The position numbers and the translations under genes are program-made. From the NCBI GenBank assembly GCA_934654755.1, contig CAKUGQ010000001.1, positions 1-64,000 of the forward strand: a stretch of 64,000 nucleotides of DNA, given 5' to 3'. The stretch comes from an uncultured Oscillospiraceae bacterium. GTDB taxonomy: Bacteria; Bacillota; Clostridia; Oscillospirales; Oscillospiraceae. Shown here one piece after another: positions 24,380-33,224 of this stretch; the stretch's first letter is position 1; each line of letters opens with the position of its first letter. Under the pieces are notes generated by a model. The model saw only the letters and a list, made by a program, of their open reading frames with translations, was not told where the DNA came from and did no database searches.

Positions 24380-25306
24380 ATGGTACTGTTTTCCGTCGGT
24401 CTGCTTTTGACGCTCGGTCTGTTCGTCGGTCTGGGCTTTGTGCGCGGCACGCGCGTTACCTGGAAACTGAATGCCAAGCAGCTTCTGTCCGTCCTGGGGG
24501 TGGCGGTGATTGCGCTGTCGTGCTATGTGTCCGTCCCGACGGGCCATACCGGTGTGGTAACGACCTTCGGCAGTGTGGAGGACTACACGCTGGAGGCCGG
24601 TATGCACTTCAAGCTGCCGTGGCAGGAGGTCATTAAGATGGATAACCGCGTGCAGAAAAACACGCAGGATCTTTCCTGCTTTTCCTCCGATATCCAGGAG
24701 GTCAGCATGACCTATACGGTCAATTACCAGATCAGTAAGCTCGATGCCATGACAATCTACAAGACCATAGGCACCGGCTATTTCGATACCGTGATCGCCC
24801 CGTGCATTACCGAGTCCGTCAAGATCGTCACTGCCAAATACAGCGCCGAGGCGCTCGTTTCCAGCCGCAGCCTGATGGCGGAGGAGATTGAGAGGGTTCT
24901 GGAACAGAAGCTCAGAGCGTATAACATTGAGCTGGTCGGCACGTCCATTGAAAACATGGATTTCACCGATGCCTTCACCGATGCCGTTGAGGCCAAGCAG
25001 GTTGCCGAGCAGAATAAGCTGCGTGCGCAGACCGAGGCCGAGCAGAAGGTGCTGGAGGCAAAGGCCGCCGCAGAGATTAAAAAGGTCGAAGCGGATGCCG
25101 AGGCGTACGAGCTGAAGACACGCGCCGAAGCGGAGGCCGAGGCCAACCGCAAGATCAGCCAGTCGCTTACGCAGGAGCTGATCGCCTACACCTATGCCCA
25201 GCGCTGGGACGGTAAGCTGCCCACGCTCATGACCGGCGACGGTTCACTGCCCATGCTGGATATTTCCGATCTGATTCGGCAGAAGAGTGAGCAGCAGAAT
25301 CCGTAA
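24380..25306 (+). CDS. Prohibitin/SPFH-domain membrane protein
   Basis: 308 residues. There are two hydrophobic segments (about 1-23 and 36-53), then a band-7/SPFH domain from about 54 (VPTGHTGVVTTFGSVEDYTLEAGMHFKLPW) and a long charged coiled coil at about 205-265 rich in Ala/Glu/Lys (AEQNKLRAQTEAEQKVLEAKAAAE). Prohibitin-type proteins assemble into membrane rings and often partner with FtsH proteases; ftsH is encoded at 47321 in this window but not adjacent. Exact role unknown. Confidence 0.93.
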   Translation: MVLFSVGLLLTLGLFVGLGFVRGTRVTWKLNAKQLLSVLGVAVIALSCYVSVPTGHTGVVTTFGSVEDYTLEAGMHFKLPWQEVIKMDNRVQKNTQDLSCFSSDIQEVSMTYTVNYQISKLDAMTIYKTIGTGYFDTVIAPCITESVKIVTAKYSAEALVSSRSLMAEEIERVLEQKLRAYNIELVGTSIENMDFTDAFTDAVEAKQVAEQNKLRAQTEAEQKVLEAKAAAEIKKVEADAEAYELKTRAEAEAEANRKISQSLTQELIAYTYAQRWDGKLPTLMTGDGSLPMLDISDLIRQKSEQQNP

Positions 25307-25372
25307 AACCGCTCCTTGCGAGAGAGCGGGACGGCGACCACTCCGTCTTTGCCGGGTGGAAGGAGAGTCAAA

Positions 25373-26089
25373 ATGAAAAAGACGATCCGCACTCTTCTGT
25401 GGCTTCTGGCCGGGCTTCAGCTTCTGCTTCCGTTGGGAGCGGTGGCGGCGCATTTTTTCGGGTACCGCCTCGTGCTGACAAATGCGGCGCTCAGCGCCGC
25501 CGCTCCTGCCGCAGTGGCTGCGCTGCTGGCTGCTTTATGCTCCGTCCGGCGCGATGCGCTGCCGACGGACGGCGTGTCGTGCGTGCTTCTGGCACTGATT
25601 GCACCGCTGTCGCTGCTGCCGTTCACCTTTTTTGTTCTGATACGCGGTACCGTGACGTTCTGGACGATGGCTGCACTTTTCCTGATGGACGCCTCGTGCG
25701 TGTATCTCTGTGTGCGCTTCGGGCTGCCGTTCGGGTTTAGGATTACCTGTATGGTTCTGGCTGCGCTGGCGGTACAGCCGGCTGTTTTGATCGGATTTCT
25801 GGAGCTGAGCGGCGGGTTTGGGGAGACGACCGTCTTGCAGACGCTTCCTTCCCCGAACGGGACATACTGTGCGGAGCTGCTTGAATTTGACGAAGGTGCG
25901 CTTGGCGGCAGGACGGAGGTATGGGTGTACGATAAAACGTCTGTGCAAATCCCCGTGCCGCTGATGCGTCTGGAGAAGCCGCCGCGTAAGATATACGTCG
26001 GCGGATGGTTGGAGGCGCGGCGCACGAAGCTTCGATGGCAATCCGACAACTGCCTGCGCATCAATTCTGAGGACCATTTGATCGGATAA
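25373..26089 (+). CDS. Uncharacterised membrane protein
   Basis: 238 residues from the ATG at 25373 (GGAAGGAGAG upstream; the in-frame 25316 start has none). Four hydrophobic segments at about 8-28, 36-57, 70-93 and 98-120, with a fifth at about 125-147, are followed by a soluble C-terminal 85 residues (LPSPNGTYCAELLEFDEGALGG...), likely extracytoplasmic. No family recognised with confidence. It is last in the mnmA cluster. The 140 bp after it hold inverted TTCAACC/GGTTGAA motifs. Confidence 0.7.
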   Translation: MKKTIRTLLWLLAGLQLLLPLGAVAAHFFGYRLVLTNAALSAAAPAAVAALLAALCSVRRDALPTDGVSCVLLALIAPLSLLPFTFFVLIRGTVTFWTMAALFLMDASCVYLCVRFGLPFGFRITCMVLAALAVQPAVLIGFLELSGGFGETTVLQTLPSPNGTYCAELLEFDEGALGGRTEVWVYDKTSVQIPVPLMRLEKPPRKIYVGGWLEARRTKLRWQSDNCLRINSEDHLIG

Positions 26090-26124
26090 GCCTTTGCGCT
26101 TCGGGCCCAAAGCATGATTCCCGT

Positions 26125-26154
26125 TTCAACCATCGGTTGAAAACCGATTCAACC
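26125..26154. promoter_or_regulatory. Triple inverted motif upstream of tldD
   Basis: TTCAACC at 26125 and 26148 with GGTTGAA at 26135 between them. The middle copy can pair with either outer copy. It could be an operator for the promoter 30 bp downstream or a weak terminator; no T-run follows. Confidence 0.35.
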
Positions 26155-26163
26155 GCCGCGCGA

Positions 26164-26192
26164 TGGACTTTTTGTGCGGCGCGCGGTATAAT
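26164..26192 (+). promoter_or_regulatory. Promoter of tldD-tldE
   Basis: TGGACT, 17 bp, TATAAT; CTAAGGAGG follows as ribosome site. Confidence 0.6.
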
Positions 26193-26229
26193 CTTAACAG
26201 TAAATCCACTCTAAGGAGGACAAAACGCC

Positions 26230-27567
26230 ATGATCCAGTTTCGCGAAGGCTTCTACGCCGATGTGCGCGTAGAAGACCGCTTCCGCACGGTTATTTCCTA
26301 TACCAACGGAAAGCCGGACGAAATGAAAGTACGCAATGAAACGCGCGCCTTTTTGCGCGTATATGACGGCAAGCTTTGGTACTATGCATCCGTGACGGAT
26401 GTGCAGCACCTCCAGAGGGAGCTTGATGAGCTGTATGCCGCCGCAACGCCGAATCCGGAGATTCTGTCCGATCCCGTCGTGCGCCGCCTGGAGCGCAATC
26501 GTGACAAATGCCTGCGGTTTGAAGGCCGTTCCGTGCGCGACATTCCGCTGGAGACGAAGCACGCACAGCTGCAAAGTTATCTGCCGCTGCTGTCCGAGGA
26601 TCCCTGCTGCACTATGCCTCGCGGGATTTATCTTGACCGCAACAGCCTGTTCCGCTTCCGCTCCAGTCTCGGCGCGGAGCTGGAATACGACTATCAGACC
26701 TGCGGCATCGTGCTTGCGTGCAGTATGGTCGAGGGGGAAAAGAAGTTTTCCGCCAACTGGATGAGCGGCGAGACGGAGTTTTCCAGGCTCGGCGGCCGCG
26801 AGGAGGAGATCCGCGCCTCGATTGCCGAGCAGCTGGCCTTTATGCGCAATTCCGTGCCCGTCGAGCCGGGCAAGTATCCGGTCGTGCTCTCGCCGGAGGC
26901 GGCGGGCGTATTTGCCCATGAATCCTTTGGTCATAAGTCCGAGTCGGACTTCATGCTCTCCGACGAGTCCATGCGTGAGGAATGGCTGCTCGGCAAGATC
27001 GTCGGCTCGCCCATCCTCTCCATCGCGGAATGCGGCGAGTTTGAGGGCAGCGGCTATGTGCCCTATGACGATGAGGGCACCAAGGCGCGTAAAAACTATC
27101 TGATCAAGAACGGTGTGCTTGCCGGGCGGCTGCACAGCGCCCTGACCGCCGCTGCGCTCGACGAGGGCCTGACCGGTAATGCCCGCGCCATCGACTGCAC
27201 CTTTGAGCCGATCGTGCGCATGACCACTACCTACATCGAAGGCGGCGACCTGAGCTTCGAGGAGCTGCTTGCGCCCATCGGAAAGGGCTACTTTATCAAG
27301 AGCATCAAGCATGGCAGCGGCATGAGCACTTTCACCATTGCGCCCTCCGTTGCCTACGAGATCGTTGACGGCAAGCTCGGCCGTCCGGTGCAGATCAGTG
27401 TCATTACAGGCAATGTGTTCCAAACGCTCGGCCTGATTGACGGCTTGACCAGGGATGTGAAGCTTCTGTCCTTTGTGACCGGCGGCTGCGGTAAGATGGA
27501 GCAGCAGGGCCTTCCCGTCGGTTTCGGCGGCCCCTACGTACGCGTTTCGGAAATGAATGTGCAGTGA
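26230..27567 (+). CDS. tldD: TldD-type metalloprotease subunit
   Basis: 445 residues. TldD/TldE form a zinc metalloprotease that degrades unfolded peptides and, in some hosts, matures peptide antibiotics. The metal motif HESFGH (His230-Glu231...His235) in AAGVFAHESFGHKSESD and the C-terminal GGCGKMEQQG cysteine, the third ligand of the family, are present. So is the GSGYVPYDDEGTKARKN loop. It is followed 10 bp later by its partner tldE. No candidate precursor peptide gene was seen nearby, so a housekeeping role is more likely. Confidence 0.93.
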   Translation: MIQFREGFYADVRVEDRFRTVISYTNGKPDEMKVRNETRAFLRVYDGKLWYYASVTDVQHLQRELDELYAAATPNPEILSDPVVRRLERNRDKCLRFEGRSVRDIPLETKHAQLQSYLPLLSEDPCCTMPRGIYLDRNSLFRFRSSLGAELEYDYQTCGIVLACSMVEGEKKFSANWMSGETEFSRLGGREEEIRASIAEQLAFMRNSVPVEPGKYPVVLSPEAAGVFAHESFGHKSESDFMLSDESMREEWLLGKIVGSPILSIAECGEFEGSGYVPYDDEGTKARKNYLIKNGVLAGRLHSALTAAALDEGLTGNARAIDCTFEPIVRMTTTYIEGGDLSFEELLAPIGKGYFIKSIKHGSGMSTFTIAPSVAYEIVDGKLGRPVQISVITGNVFQTLGLIDGLTRDVKLLSFVTGGCGKMEQQGLPVGFGGPYVRVSEMNVQ

Positions 27568-27577
27568 GGTGAGACAA

Positions 27578-28792
27578 ATGGATCGCGAGTATATCGTAAA
27601 AACCGACAGCTCCGTGACGCTGAATGTCACCGGAGGTCGAATCGACAGTTATCGAAAAAAAGAAGAAACAACCTCTACCGTGCGCGTTTACCGCGACGGA
27701 AAGATCGGCATCGCAGGTGCTCTGGGCGAGGTTCCGGAGGCGGAGCTTGCGCCCCGCGCCGAGGCTGCGCTTGCGCTGGGCATCCCTTATTCCGCAAAGC
27801 TCGACGGTGCACTGGAGCAGACCGTGGAGCATACGGATGTAATTATCCCGAACAGTGAGCTGATTCCTGCCATGCAGCGTCTGCTCGATCGCCTGGGCAG
27901 GGAATGCCCGCGCTTTGCGTTGAGCAACAAGATTCTGATGAACGAGTGCCGCTGCGAGTATCGCAATTCCGAAGGGCGGCACCTGCGCTTTGCCGACCGC
28001 TGGCTGGATATCGGGCTGCTGTTCCAGAACCGCGGTGCGGGCAACCTGATGGACGGCGTCTTCGAAATCAGCGGCCGCTGCTACGACGAGGAGGCTTTTG
28101 TTGCCGCCTGCAAGGCGCAGTATGACGCCTTCTTCACTCCGGTGGGTGTGGAACCGGGCAGGATGCCCGTTGTGCTGGACTACGGCGCGCTGTTCGGAAC
28201 CTTTATCCGCAACTTTATCGGCGAGCTTTATGTCTCCGGCGCTTCGCTTGTCAGCGGCAAGCTCGGCCGGAAGTGCTTCTCCGAGAAGCTCACCTTCGGC
28301 GGCGACGCCAACGGAGAAACGCATCCCGGCGCCTGCTTCTTTGACGATGAAGGTCAGATTGCACCGGATTTCCGCCCGCTGCTTGTGGAAAACGGCGTGT
28401 TGAAGAGTGTTCTGACCTCGAAAAACACCGCGGCGCAGCTCGGCCTGCCGGTCTCGCAGGGTTCTGTGGCGGAATATGACGGCGTGCCCTCTCCGGGTCT
28501 GCGCGGACTGTATGTTGCGCCTACGGCCGAAACGCTTGCCGAGCTGGTTCCCGGTAAGGCGATTCTTGTCGTCATGGCTTCCGGCGGCGATACCACGCCC
28601 GACGGCCACTTTGCCACGCCCGTTCAGCTTGCCTATCTGCTGGAAAACGGCAGACTTGTCGGCAAGCTGCCGGAGCTGAACATCGGCGGAGACTTCTTCG
28701 ATCTGCTCGGCAGGGACTACGTCGGTTCGGTGCGGAATGCATTCCTGCGCGGCGACCGTTTCTGCGTAGTCAATATGGATGTTTCCAAGTAA
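27578..28792 (+). CDS. tldE: TldE/PmbA-type partner subunit
   Basis: 404 residues from ATG 27578 (GAGGTGAG upstream; 27557 in frame is inside the end of tldD). It has the PmbA/TldE fold and order of blocks, including TSTVRVYRDGKIGIAGA, the central SGASLVSGKLGRKCFSEKLTF and the C-terminal LPELNIGGDFFDLLGRDYVGS. As expected for TldE, it lacks the HExxxH zinc motif of TldD. The pair forms a heterodimeric protease in other bacteria. A bidirectional terminator follows the stop. Confidence 0.9.
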   Translation: MDREYIVKTDSSVTLNVTGGRIDSYRKKEETTSTVRVYRDGKIGIAGALGEVPEAELAPRAEAALALGIPYSAKLDGALEQTVEHTDVIIPNSELIPAMQRLLDRLGRECPRFALSNKILMNECRCEYRNSEGRHLRFADRWLDIGLLFQNRGAGNLMDGVFEISGRCYDEEAFVAACKAQYDAFFTPVGVEPGRMPVVLDYGALFGTFIRNFIGELYVSGASLVSGKLGRKCFSEKLTFGGDANGETHPGACFFDDEGQIAPDFRPLLVENGVLKSVLTSKNTAAQLGLPVSQGSVAEYDGVPSPGLRGLYVAPTAETLAELVPGKAILVVMASGGDTTPDGHFATPVQLAYLLENGRLVGKLPELNIGGDFFDLLGRDYVGSVRNAFLRGDRFCVVNMDVSK

Positions 28793-28802
28793 ATACGACA
28801 CC

Positions 28803-28837
28803 CAAAAAACGCAGGGCACTAGCCCTGCGTTTTTTGC
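28803..28837. terminator. Bidirectional terminator between tldE and the DUF4129 gene
   Basis: Stem CAAAAAACGCAGGGC / GCCCTGCGTTTTTTG with loop ACTA; U-rich in both directions. Confidence 0.93.
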
Positions 28838-28843
28838 TGTTCA

Positions 28844-30112
28844 TTACAGCCGCCGGCTCAGCGCTTTGGCGCGGGCGGCATCCTCTGCCGTGGGTGTTTC
28901 CTGCGTGCAGTAGCGCGCTTTTCGGTAAAGCTCGGTAAATTCTTCGAGTGCCTCGCCGTCGGCGCAATAGGCGGCAGCACGCTGCGAGATGCGTTCGCAG
29001 GTGTCGCTGCGCGGAAGATCGACATGCTTTGCACTCAACCGATGCAAAAAGCTCCGGTAGTAGAAGCGGATCTTCATGCGCGGTTCGCGCCGGAAGCGGG
29101 AGATCGGTTTTTCTTCCGGAGCTTCGGCCTCCTCAACCGACTCCAGCGCCTCGTTCGGGTAGCCGTGGCGCGGGCGTCGGGGCAATTTGCGCAGTTTGAA
29201 GAACAGGACCACCAGCGCGATCAGGAGCGCCGCGGTCAGAAACGCTGCGAAAATATATGCCATCGGAATGCTGCCGGATTCAAACGTTTCCTCCGGGGAC
29301 AGAAGCTCGCCGCCGGAGGGGGCGGCTGCAGAAGGGGCGGCGCTGCCGCTCCCTCCGGAATTTCCGCCGCTTGGCTGTGCCTGCGACGGATTGGGGTTGC
29401 GCAGCAGTCGGAACAGCCAGTCGCCGAAGGAATCCGCACCCTGTGAAACGGGATCAACAATCCCCCGGTAGATCAGGTCGGCCAGCGAAACGAGCCAACG
29501 CCACGGCTGCACCAGCAGACACAGTGCGCAGAAGGCGAAAAACACCAGCGTATCGCGAAGCTGCCGGCGGTCAAAGCGTGCGCGATCGACGACCGAGTCC
29601 GCCGCACGCAGCCCACGCAGCGCCAGAACGCCGCACGCCAGCATCACCACAAGAATCGGCAGCACGTCGCTCAGCGCGGCGATGGCGTTTTCACGCCGGG
29701 AACTCAGACCGTCCGCCGTGGCAAGCACAAAGACCGTGCCGATCAGCACAAGTGCGGCGGCGCAGACAAAGCGGAACGCACTGACGAAGCGGTAGTACCT
29801 TGGCTCATAGCGCAGCTTCCACACCAGAAGCACCGCCAACGCGAGCAGAAGCGCATAGCTGCGGGCGTGCGCCGCCTGAGACGGCAGAAATACAAAGCCT
29901 GCCAGTGCCGCTGCCGTGCCCGCCAGAAGGGAAAGGGTGCGCAGCCGCTTCAGCTTTTCCGCAACGTCGGGCAGCCTGCCAAACAGCACGCCGCCGAAAA
30001 GACAGACGAATGCCGCCGCCGGCAGCGGCGCGCCGGTAAAGGTTCCGAGAACCATCGAAACGACACCGTAGGCAAAGGCAACAAAAAAGCCGATACAGAG
30101 AAAGATCGTCAT
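28844..30112 (-). CDS. Membrane protein with DUF4129-type C-terminal domain
   Basis: 422 residues. About six hydrophobic segments occupy residues 1-180, a Ser/Gly/Pro-rich loop about 245-275, another membrane segment about 288-308, then a cytoplasmic helical tail (KIRFYYRSFLHRLSAKHVDLPRSDTCERISQRAA) of DUF4129 type. In many bacteria this tail ends a transglutaminase-like membrane protein next to MoxR and DUF58; here no Cys-His-Asp transglutaminase core is seen, so the protein appears to be a reduced version. It overlaps the DUF58 gene by 4 bases. Confidence 0.8.
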   Translation of the reverse strand: MTIFLCIGFFVAFAYGVVSMVLGTFTGAPLPAAAFVCLFGGVLFGRLPDVAEKLKRLRTLSLLAGTAAALAGFVFLPSQAAHARSYALLLALAVLLVWKLRYEPRYYRFVSAFRFVCAAALVLIGTVFVLATADGLSSRRENAIAALSDVLPILVVMLACGVLALRGLRAADSVVDRARFDRRQLRDTLVFFAFCALCLLVQPWRWLVSLADLIYRGIVDPVSQGADSFGDWLFRLLRNPNPSQAQPSGGNSGGSGSAAPSAAAPSGGELLSPEETFESGSIPMAYIFAAFLTAALLIALVVLFFKLRKLPRRPRHGYPNEALESVEEAEAPEEKPISRFRREPRMKIRFYYRSFLHRLSAKHVDLPRSDTCERISQRAAAYCADGEALEEFTELYRKARYCTQETPTAEDAARAKALSRRL

Positions 30113-31209
30113 GACGTTGCCTCCCTTGCCGTTGCCGTAATAAAGTCCGAAGCGTAAAGCGGCGTGATATTCACGCCCGTCGCCGCCTGTGCGCGGGCAA
30201 CGGCCTCCAGTACGGCTTCACTCGGCCGGGTTGTCAGGAGCAGCAGGCTGCGTTCGCGGTAGGCGTCGGAGCAGGCGGCGGCCAGAAGGGCGTCGAGCGA
30301 GCAGCATTCGCCGCTTTTTGCTGCGCCGAGAGCGTAGAGCAGATCCGACCACCCCGCGCCGCGCCCGCCGCTGCTGTAAAAGCGCATGATCTCGCCGGAG
30401 AGGATGGCATTGGTGCTCAGGCGATACTCGGTTTGACGGTCTTCCAGATATTCGCAGATTGTTCGCGCCATGGAGAAACAGAACTCCTGCCGCGCACGGT
30501 GCAGATCGAATTCGCCGTGGAATTCCAGATCGAGCGCGATCGCCACCGCGGGACGCCAGGTCGGGTCATATTCCTTGACCGTCAGTTCGCCGCGCACGGC
30601 GGTCTGCTTCCAGCTGATCGAACGCAGGGGCTCGCGCCCCGTATAATCCCGATAGCCGCATACGGAGATGGGATCCTCCAGAAGCCGCCGCATGGGCGAA
30701 AGCTCGTCGAGCGCGTTGGTAAAGGTGCGTGTAAAATCCTCGCGCTCCAGCCGCGCGGGATAGATAACGATCGTTTCGCTGTTTTCACGCGGATAGCTGT
30801 ACTCGTGAAACCCCAGAAAATCGCCCGCGCGGAAGATCGCGTCGGAAAACTCATATGCACCGCGTGCCGGGAGACTTGCCCGCAGCGAGCGCCGCACGCG
30901 CTGTCGCCCACGCAGCAGGACGGTGCTCGTATAGAGACGATAGTCGCCTGCATAGTGCCGCACGGAAAACTGCTCCGCTTCATGAATCTCCATGCGCTGC
31001 GGGAAATGCTCCTCGACGCGAAGGACGGGCGAGCGCTGCCGCGACAGATTTGTCACGGTACTATAGAGCGTAAACGTCTCGCCCGGCTCACAGGCCGCAA
31101 CGGACGGCGCACAGCGGTATTCCAGCCTGCCATTGCGCTTCGCGCGCCGCAGCGACAGGAGCTGCGCGGCAGCGCCCGCCGCCAGAACGATAAAAAAGAA
31201 CCAGATCAT
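30109..31209 (-). CDS. DUF58 domain protein
   Basis: 366 residues from the ATG at 31209, which overlaps the moxR stop (ATGA); a longer frame to 31398 runs inside moxR and is rejected. One N-terminal membrane helix (IWFFFIVLAAGAAAQLL) is followed by a beta domain and the DUF58 core RDYTGREPLRSISWKQTAVRGELTVKEYDPTW, with a von Willebrand A-like segment after it. DUF58 proteins work with MoxR AAA+ ATPases, probably in assembly of envelope or enzyme complexes. The exact substrate is unknown. Confidence 0.93.
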   Translation of the reverse strand: MIWFFFIVLAAGAAAQLLSLRRAKRNGRLEYRCAPSVAACEPGETFTLYSTVTNLSRQRSPVLRVEEHFPQRMEIHEAEQFSVRHYAGDYRLYTSTVLLRGRQRVRRSLRASLPARGAYEFSDAIFRAGDFLGFHEYSYPRENSETIVIYPARLEREDFTRTFTNALDELSPMRRLLEDPISVCGYRDYTGREPLRSISWKQTAVRGELTVKEYDPTWRPAVAIALDLEFHGEFDLHRARQEFCFSMARTICEYLEDRQTEYRLSTNAILSGEIMRFYSSGGRGAGWSDLLYALGAAKSGECCSLDALLAAACSDAYRERSLLLLTTRPSEAVLEAVARAQAATGVNITPLYASDFITATAREATS

Positions 31210-32153
31210 CCGCGCGCCTCGGTCGGAACGGAGACCTGCGCCAGAAGCGATGCAAAAATCTCCGAAGCTTCGGCGGAATGGACGCTCGTGCGGTAGTGCA
31301 GCCGATGGGTCAGCACATAGGGCGCAAGGAACTGGACGTCCTCCGGGAGCACGAAGCATCTGCCATGGAAGGCCGCCCATGCCCGCGCCGTTTTGCACAG
31401 GGCGATGGTGCCGCGCGGGGAGGCGCCGATACGGATACGCTCATCGCTGCGCGTTTTCTCAATGAGCCGCATAAGATAATCCAGAACCGTTTCACTCAGC
31501 TCGATCTCGTCCAACCGTTCCCGCAGAGCAAGCGTTTCCTGCTCGGTGACGCACGGCTCGATGCGCCCGACGATGTCCGCCGTGTCGCGGCGCAGAGCGA
31601 CCTGCATCTCCGCTTCGCGGGGCATATAGCCGAGCGACAGGCGCATCATGAAGCGATCCATCTGCGCTTCGGGCAGCGGGAAGGTGCCGTAGGATTCGAT
31701 AGGGTTCTGCGTGGCGGCGACCATAAATGTGCCGGTCAGCGGGTGCGTCACACCGTCAACGGATATCTGCCCCTCCGCCATTGCTTCAAGCAGGCTGGAC
31801 TGCGTGCGTGGCGTGGCGCGGTTGATTTCGTCGGCAAGGACCATATTGGCAAACAGCGGGCCGGGGCGGAATTCAAACTCGCCCTGCTTGAGATTGTAAA
31901 AATTGATGCCGGTGATGTCGCTCGGCGTTACATCGGGCGTAAACTGAATGCGGCGGAAGCTGCCGCCCGTGGCGCGTGCGAAGGCGCGCAGCAGCATGGT
32001 CTTGCCTGTACCGGGGACGTCCTCAAGCAGCACATGGCCGCCGCAGAGATAGCAGGCGGCGATCAGAGACAGCTCCTGCCGCTTTCCGAGAATCGCCTGC
32101 GAGCAGGCGTCTATGAGCCGGTCGTGCCAGGAAACGAAGCAATTGGAATCCAT
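31206..32153 (-). CDS. MoxR-family AAA+ ATPase
   Basis: 315 residues. Walker A EDVPGTGKT at about 44-52, Walker B MVLADEINRA with the following TPRTQSSLLEAMAEGQISVDG, sensor 1 VAATQNPIESYGTFPLPEAQMDRF, and the C-terminal lid ASPRGTIALCKTARAWAAFHGR. MoxR ATPases act as chaperones, and the gene pair with DUF58 is very widely conserved. It is first in the three-gene overlapping operon MoxR-DUF58-DUF4129, with its promoter at 32181-32209. Confidence 0.95.
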   Translation of the reverse strand: MDSNCFVSWHDRLIDACSQAILGKRQELSLIAACYLCGGHVLLEDVPGTGKTMLLRAFARATGGSFRRIQFTPDVTPSDITGINFYNLKQGEFEFRPGPLFANMVLADEINRATPRTQSSLLEAMAEGQISVDGVTHPLTGTFMVAATQNPIESYGTFPLPEAQMDRFMMRLSLGYMPREAEMQVALRRDTADIVGRIEPCVTEQETLALRERLDEIELSETVLDYLMRLIEKTRSDERIRIGASPRGTIALCKTARAWAAFHGRCFVLPEDVQFLAPYVLTHRLHYRTSVHSAEASEIFASLLAQVSVPTEARG

Positions 32154-32180
32154 AGTTTACCCTCCGATTTCTTTTTTTCG

Positions 32181-32209
32181 ATTATAGCACGCCAAAAGGG
32201 AAATGTAAA
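32181..32209 (-). promoter_or_regulatory. Promoter of the MoxR operon
   Basis: On the minus strand: TTTACA, 17 bp, TATAAT (with TGC just before it, an extended -10). Confidence 0.75.
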
Positions 32210-32242
32210 TGAGCTTTTCTGCGAAACGGAATGAAAAATTCC

Positions 32243-32271
32243 TTGCAATTCGAAGGAAAAAATGCTATTGT
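32243..32271 (+). promoter_or_regulatory. Promoter of dapA-dapB-hisS-aspS
   Basis: TTGCAA, 17 bp, TATTGT; AACAGGAGG follows before the dapA start. Confidence 0.65.
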
Positions 32272-32321
32272 TTAGATGGAAAAGAATCCGCAGCATGAAC
32301 TTTGAACAGGAGGTCTGACCC

Positions 32322-33224
32322 ATGAAAAAAATTACCGGTTCCATTGTTGCGCTGGTCCGTCCCTTTACGTCCGACGGTTCCGTGGACTACGACCGTCTGC
32401 GCGCGCTCGTCGACTGGCATATCGAGCAGAAGACCGACGCGCTTCTGGTGCTCGGCACCACCGGCGAGACCGCCTCAACCACGCTTGAGGAGGATATCAA
32501 GACGCTTGAGTGTGTGCTTGACCGCGCTGCAGGCCGTGTCCCCGTCATTGCGGGCAGCGGTTCCAACTCCAGCGATATGCAGAAGCATAAGTCCGTTGTG
32601 TACTCGGCCATGGGCGCCGATGCGCTTCTGTGTATCAGTCCGTACTATGTCAAAGCCAATGAGGAGGGTATGTACCGCCACTTTATGATGTCGGCGGATG
32701 CCGCCAGCGCTCCGATCATTCTCTATAACGTACCCGGCCGCACCGGCTGCCGCATCTCGCCGAATGTTGTTCGTCGCCTGTCGGAGCATCCGAACGTTAT
32801 GGGCATCAAGGAAGCCAGCGGGGATATGTCTTACGCGATGCAGGTCGCGCGCTACCTTTCCGACGACTTTGTGATGTACAGCGGCAACGATGACATTACC
32901 GTCCCGCTGATGTCCGTCGGCGCGATCGGCGTTATTTCCGTCTGGGCGAATATCATGCCCCGTGAGGTGCATGAAATGACGGTCGATTTCCTCGAGGGCC
33001 GCCGCGAGCAGGCGCTCGCGCAGCAGCTTCGCTGCCTTGACCTTATCAACGGCCTGTTTATGGAGGTTAACCCCATTCCGGTCAAGGAGGCCATGAATCT
33101 GATGGGGCTCGAGGCCGGAACCTTCCGGATGCCGATGTATCCGATGGCGCCGGAAAACCGCGCCAGACTTGCACGGCTCATGCGTGAGGTCGGTTTGCCC
33201 GTAAAGGAGGGCGCGGGCGAATGA
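32322..33224 (+). CDS. dapA: 4-hydroxy-tetrahydrodipicolinate synthase
   Basis: 300 residues, normal for DapA. It condenses pyruvate with aspartate semialdehyde, the first committed step to diaminopimelate and lysine. The Schiff-base Lys163 is in VMGIKEASGD and the catalytic Tyr135 in IILYNVPGRTGCR. LVLGTTGETASTTLEE carries the Thr pair of the proton relay. The NPIPVKEAMNLMG segment is near the C-terminus. It overlaps dapB by 4 bases (ATGA), so the two lysine/peptidoglycan precursor enzymes are coupled. Confidence 0.96.
   Translation: MKKITGSIVALVRPFTSDGSVDYDRLRALVDWHIEQKTDALLVLGTTGETASTTLEEDIKTLECVLDRAAGRVPVIAGSGSNSSDMQKHKSVVYSAMGADALLCISPYYVKANEEGMYRHFMMSADAASAPIILYNVPGRTGCRISPNVVRRLSEHPNVMGIKEASGDMSYAMQVARYLSDDFVMYSGNDDITVPLMSVGAIGVISVWANIMPREVHEMTVDFLEGRREQALAQQLRCLDLINGLFMEVNPIPVKEAMNLMGLEAGTFRMPMYPMAPENRARLARLMREVGLPVKEGAGE

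Noticed and set aside
22597..24477. 626-residue open frame antisense to mnmA and the cyclophilin gene
   Set aside because: Spans two real genes and their intergenic ribosome site on the other strand.
26230..28792. TldD/TldE as part of a peptide-antibiotic cluster
   Set aside because: No precursor peptide, modification enzyme or exporter in the surrounding genes; housekeeping role more likely.
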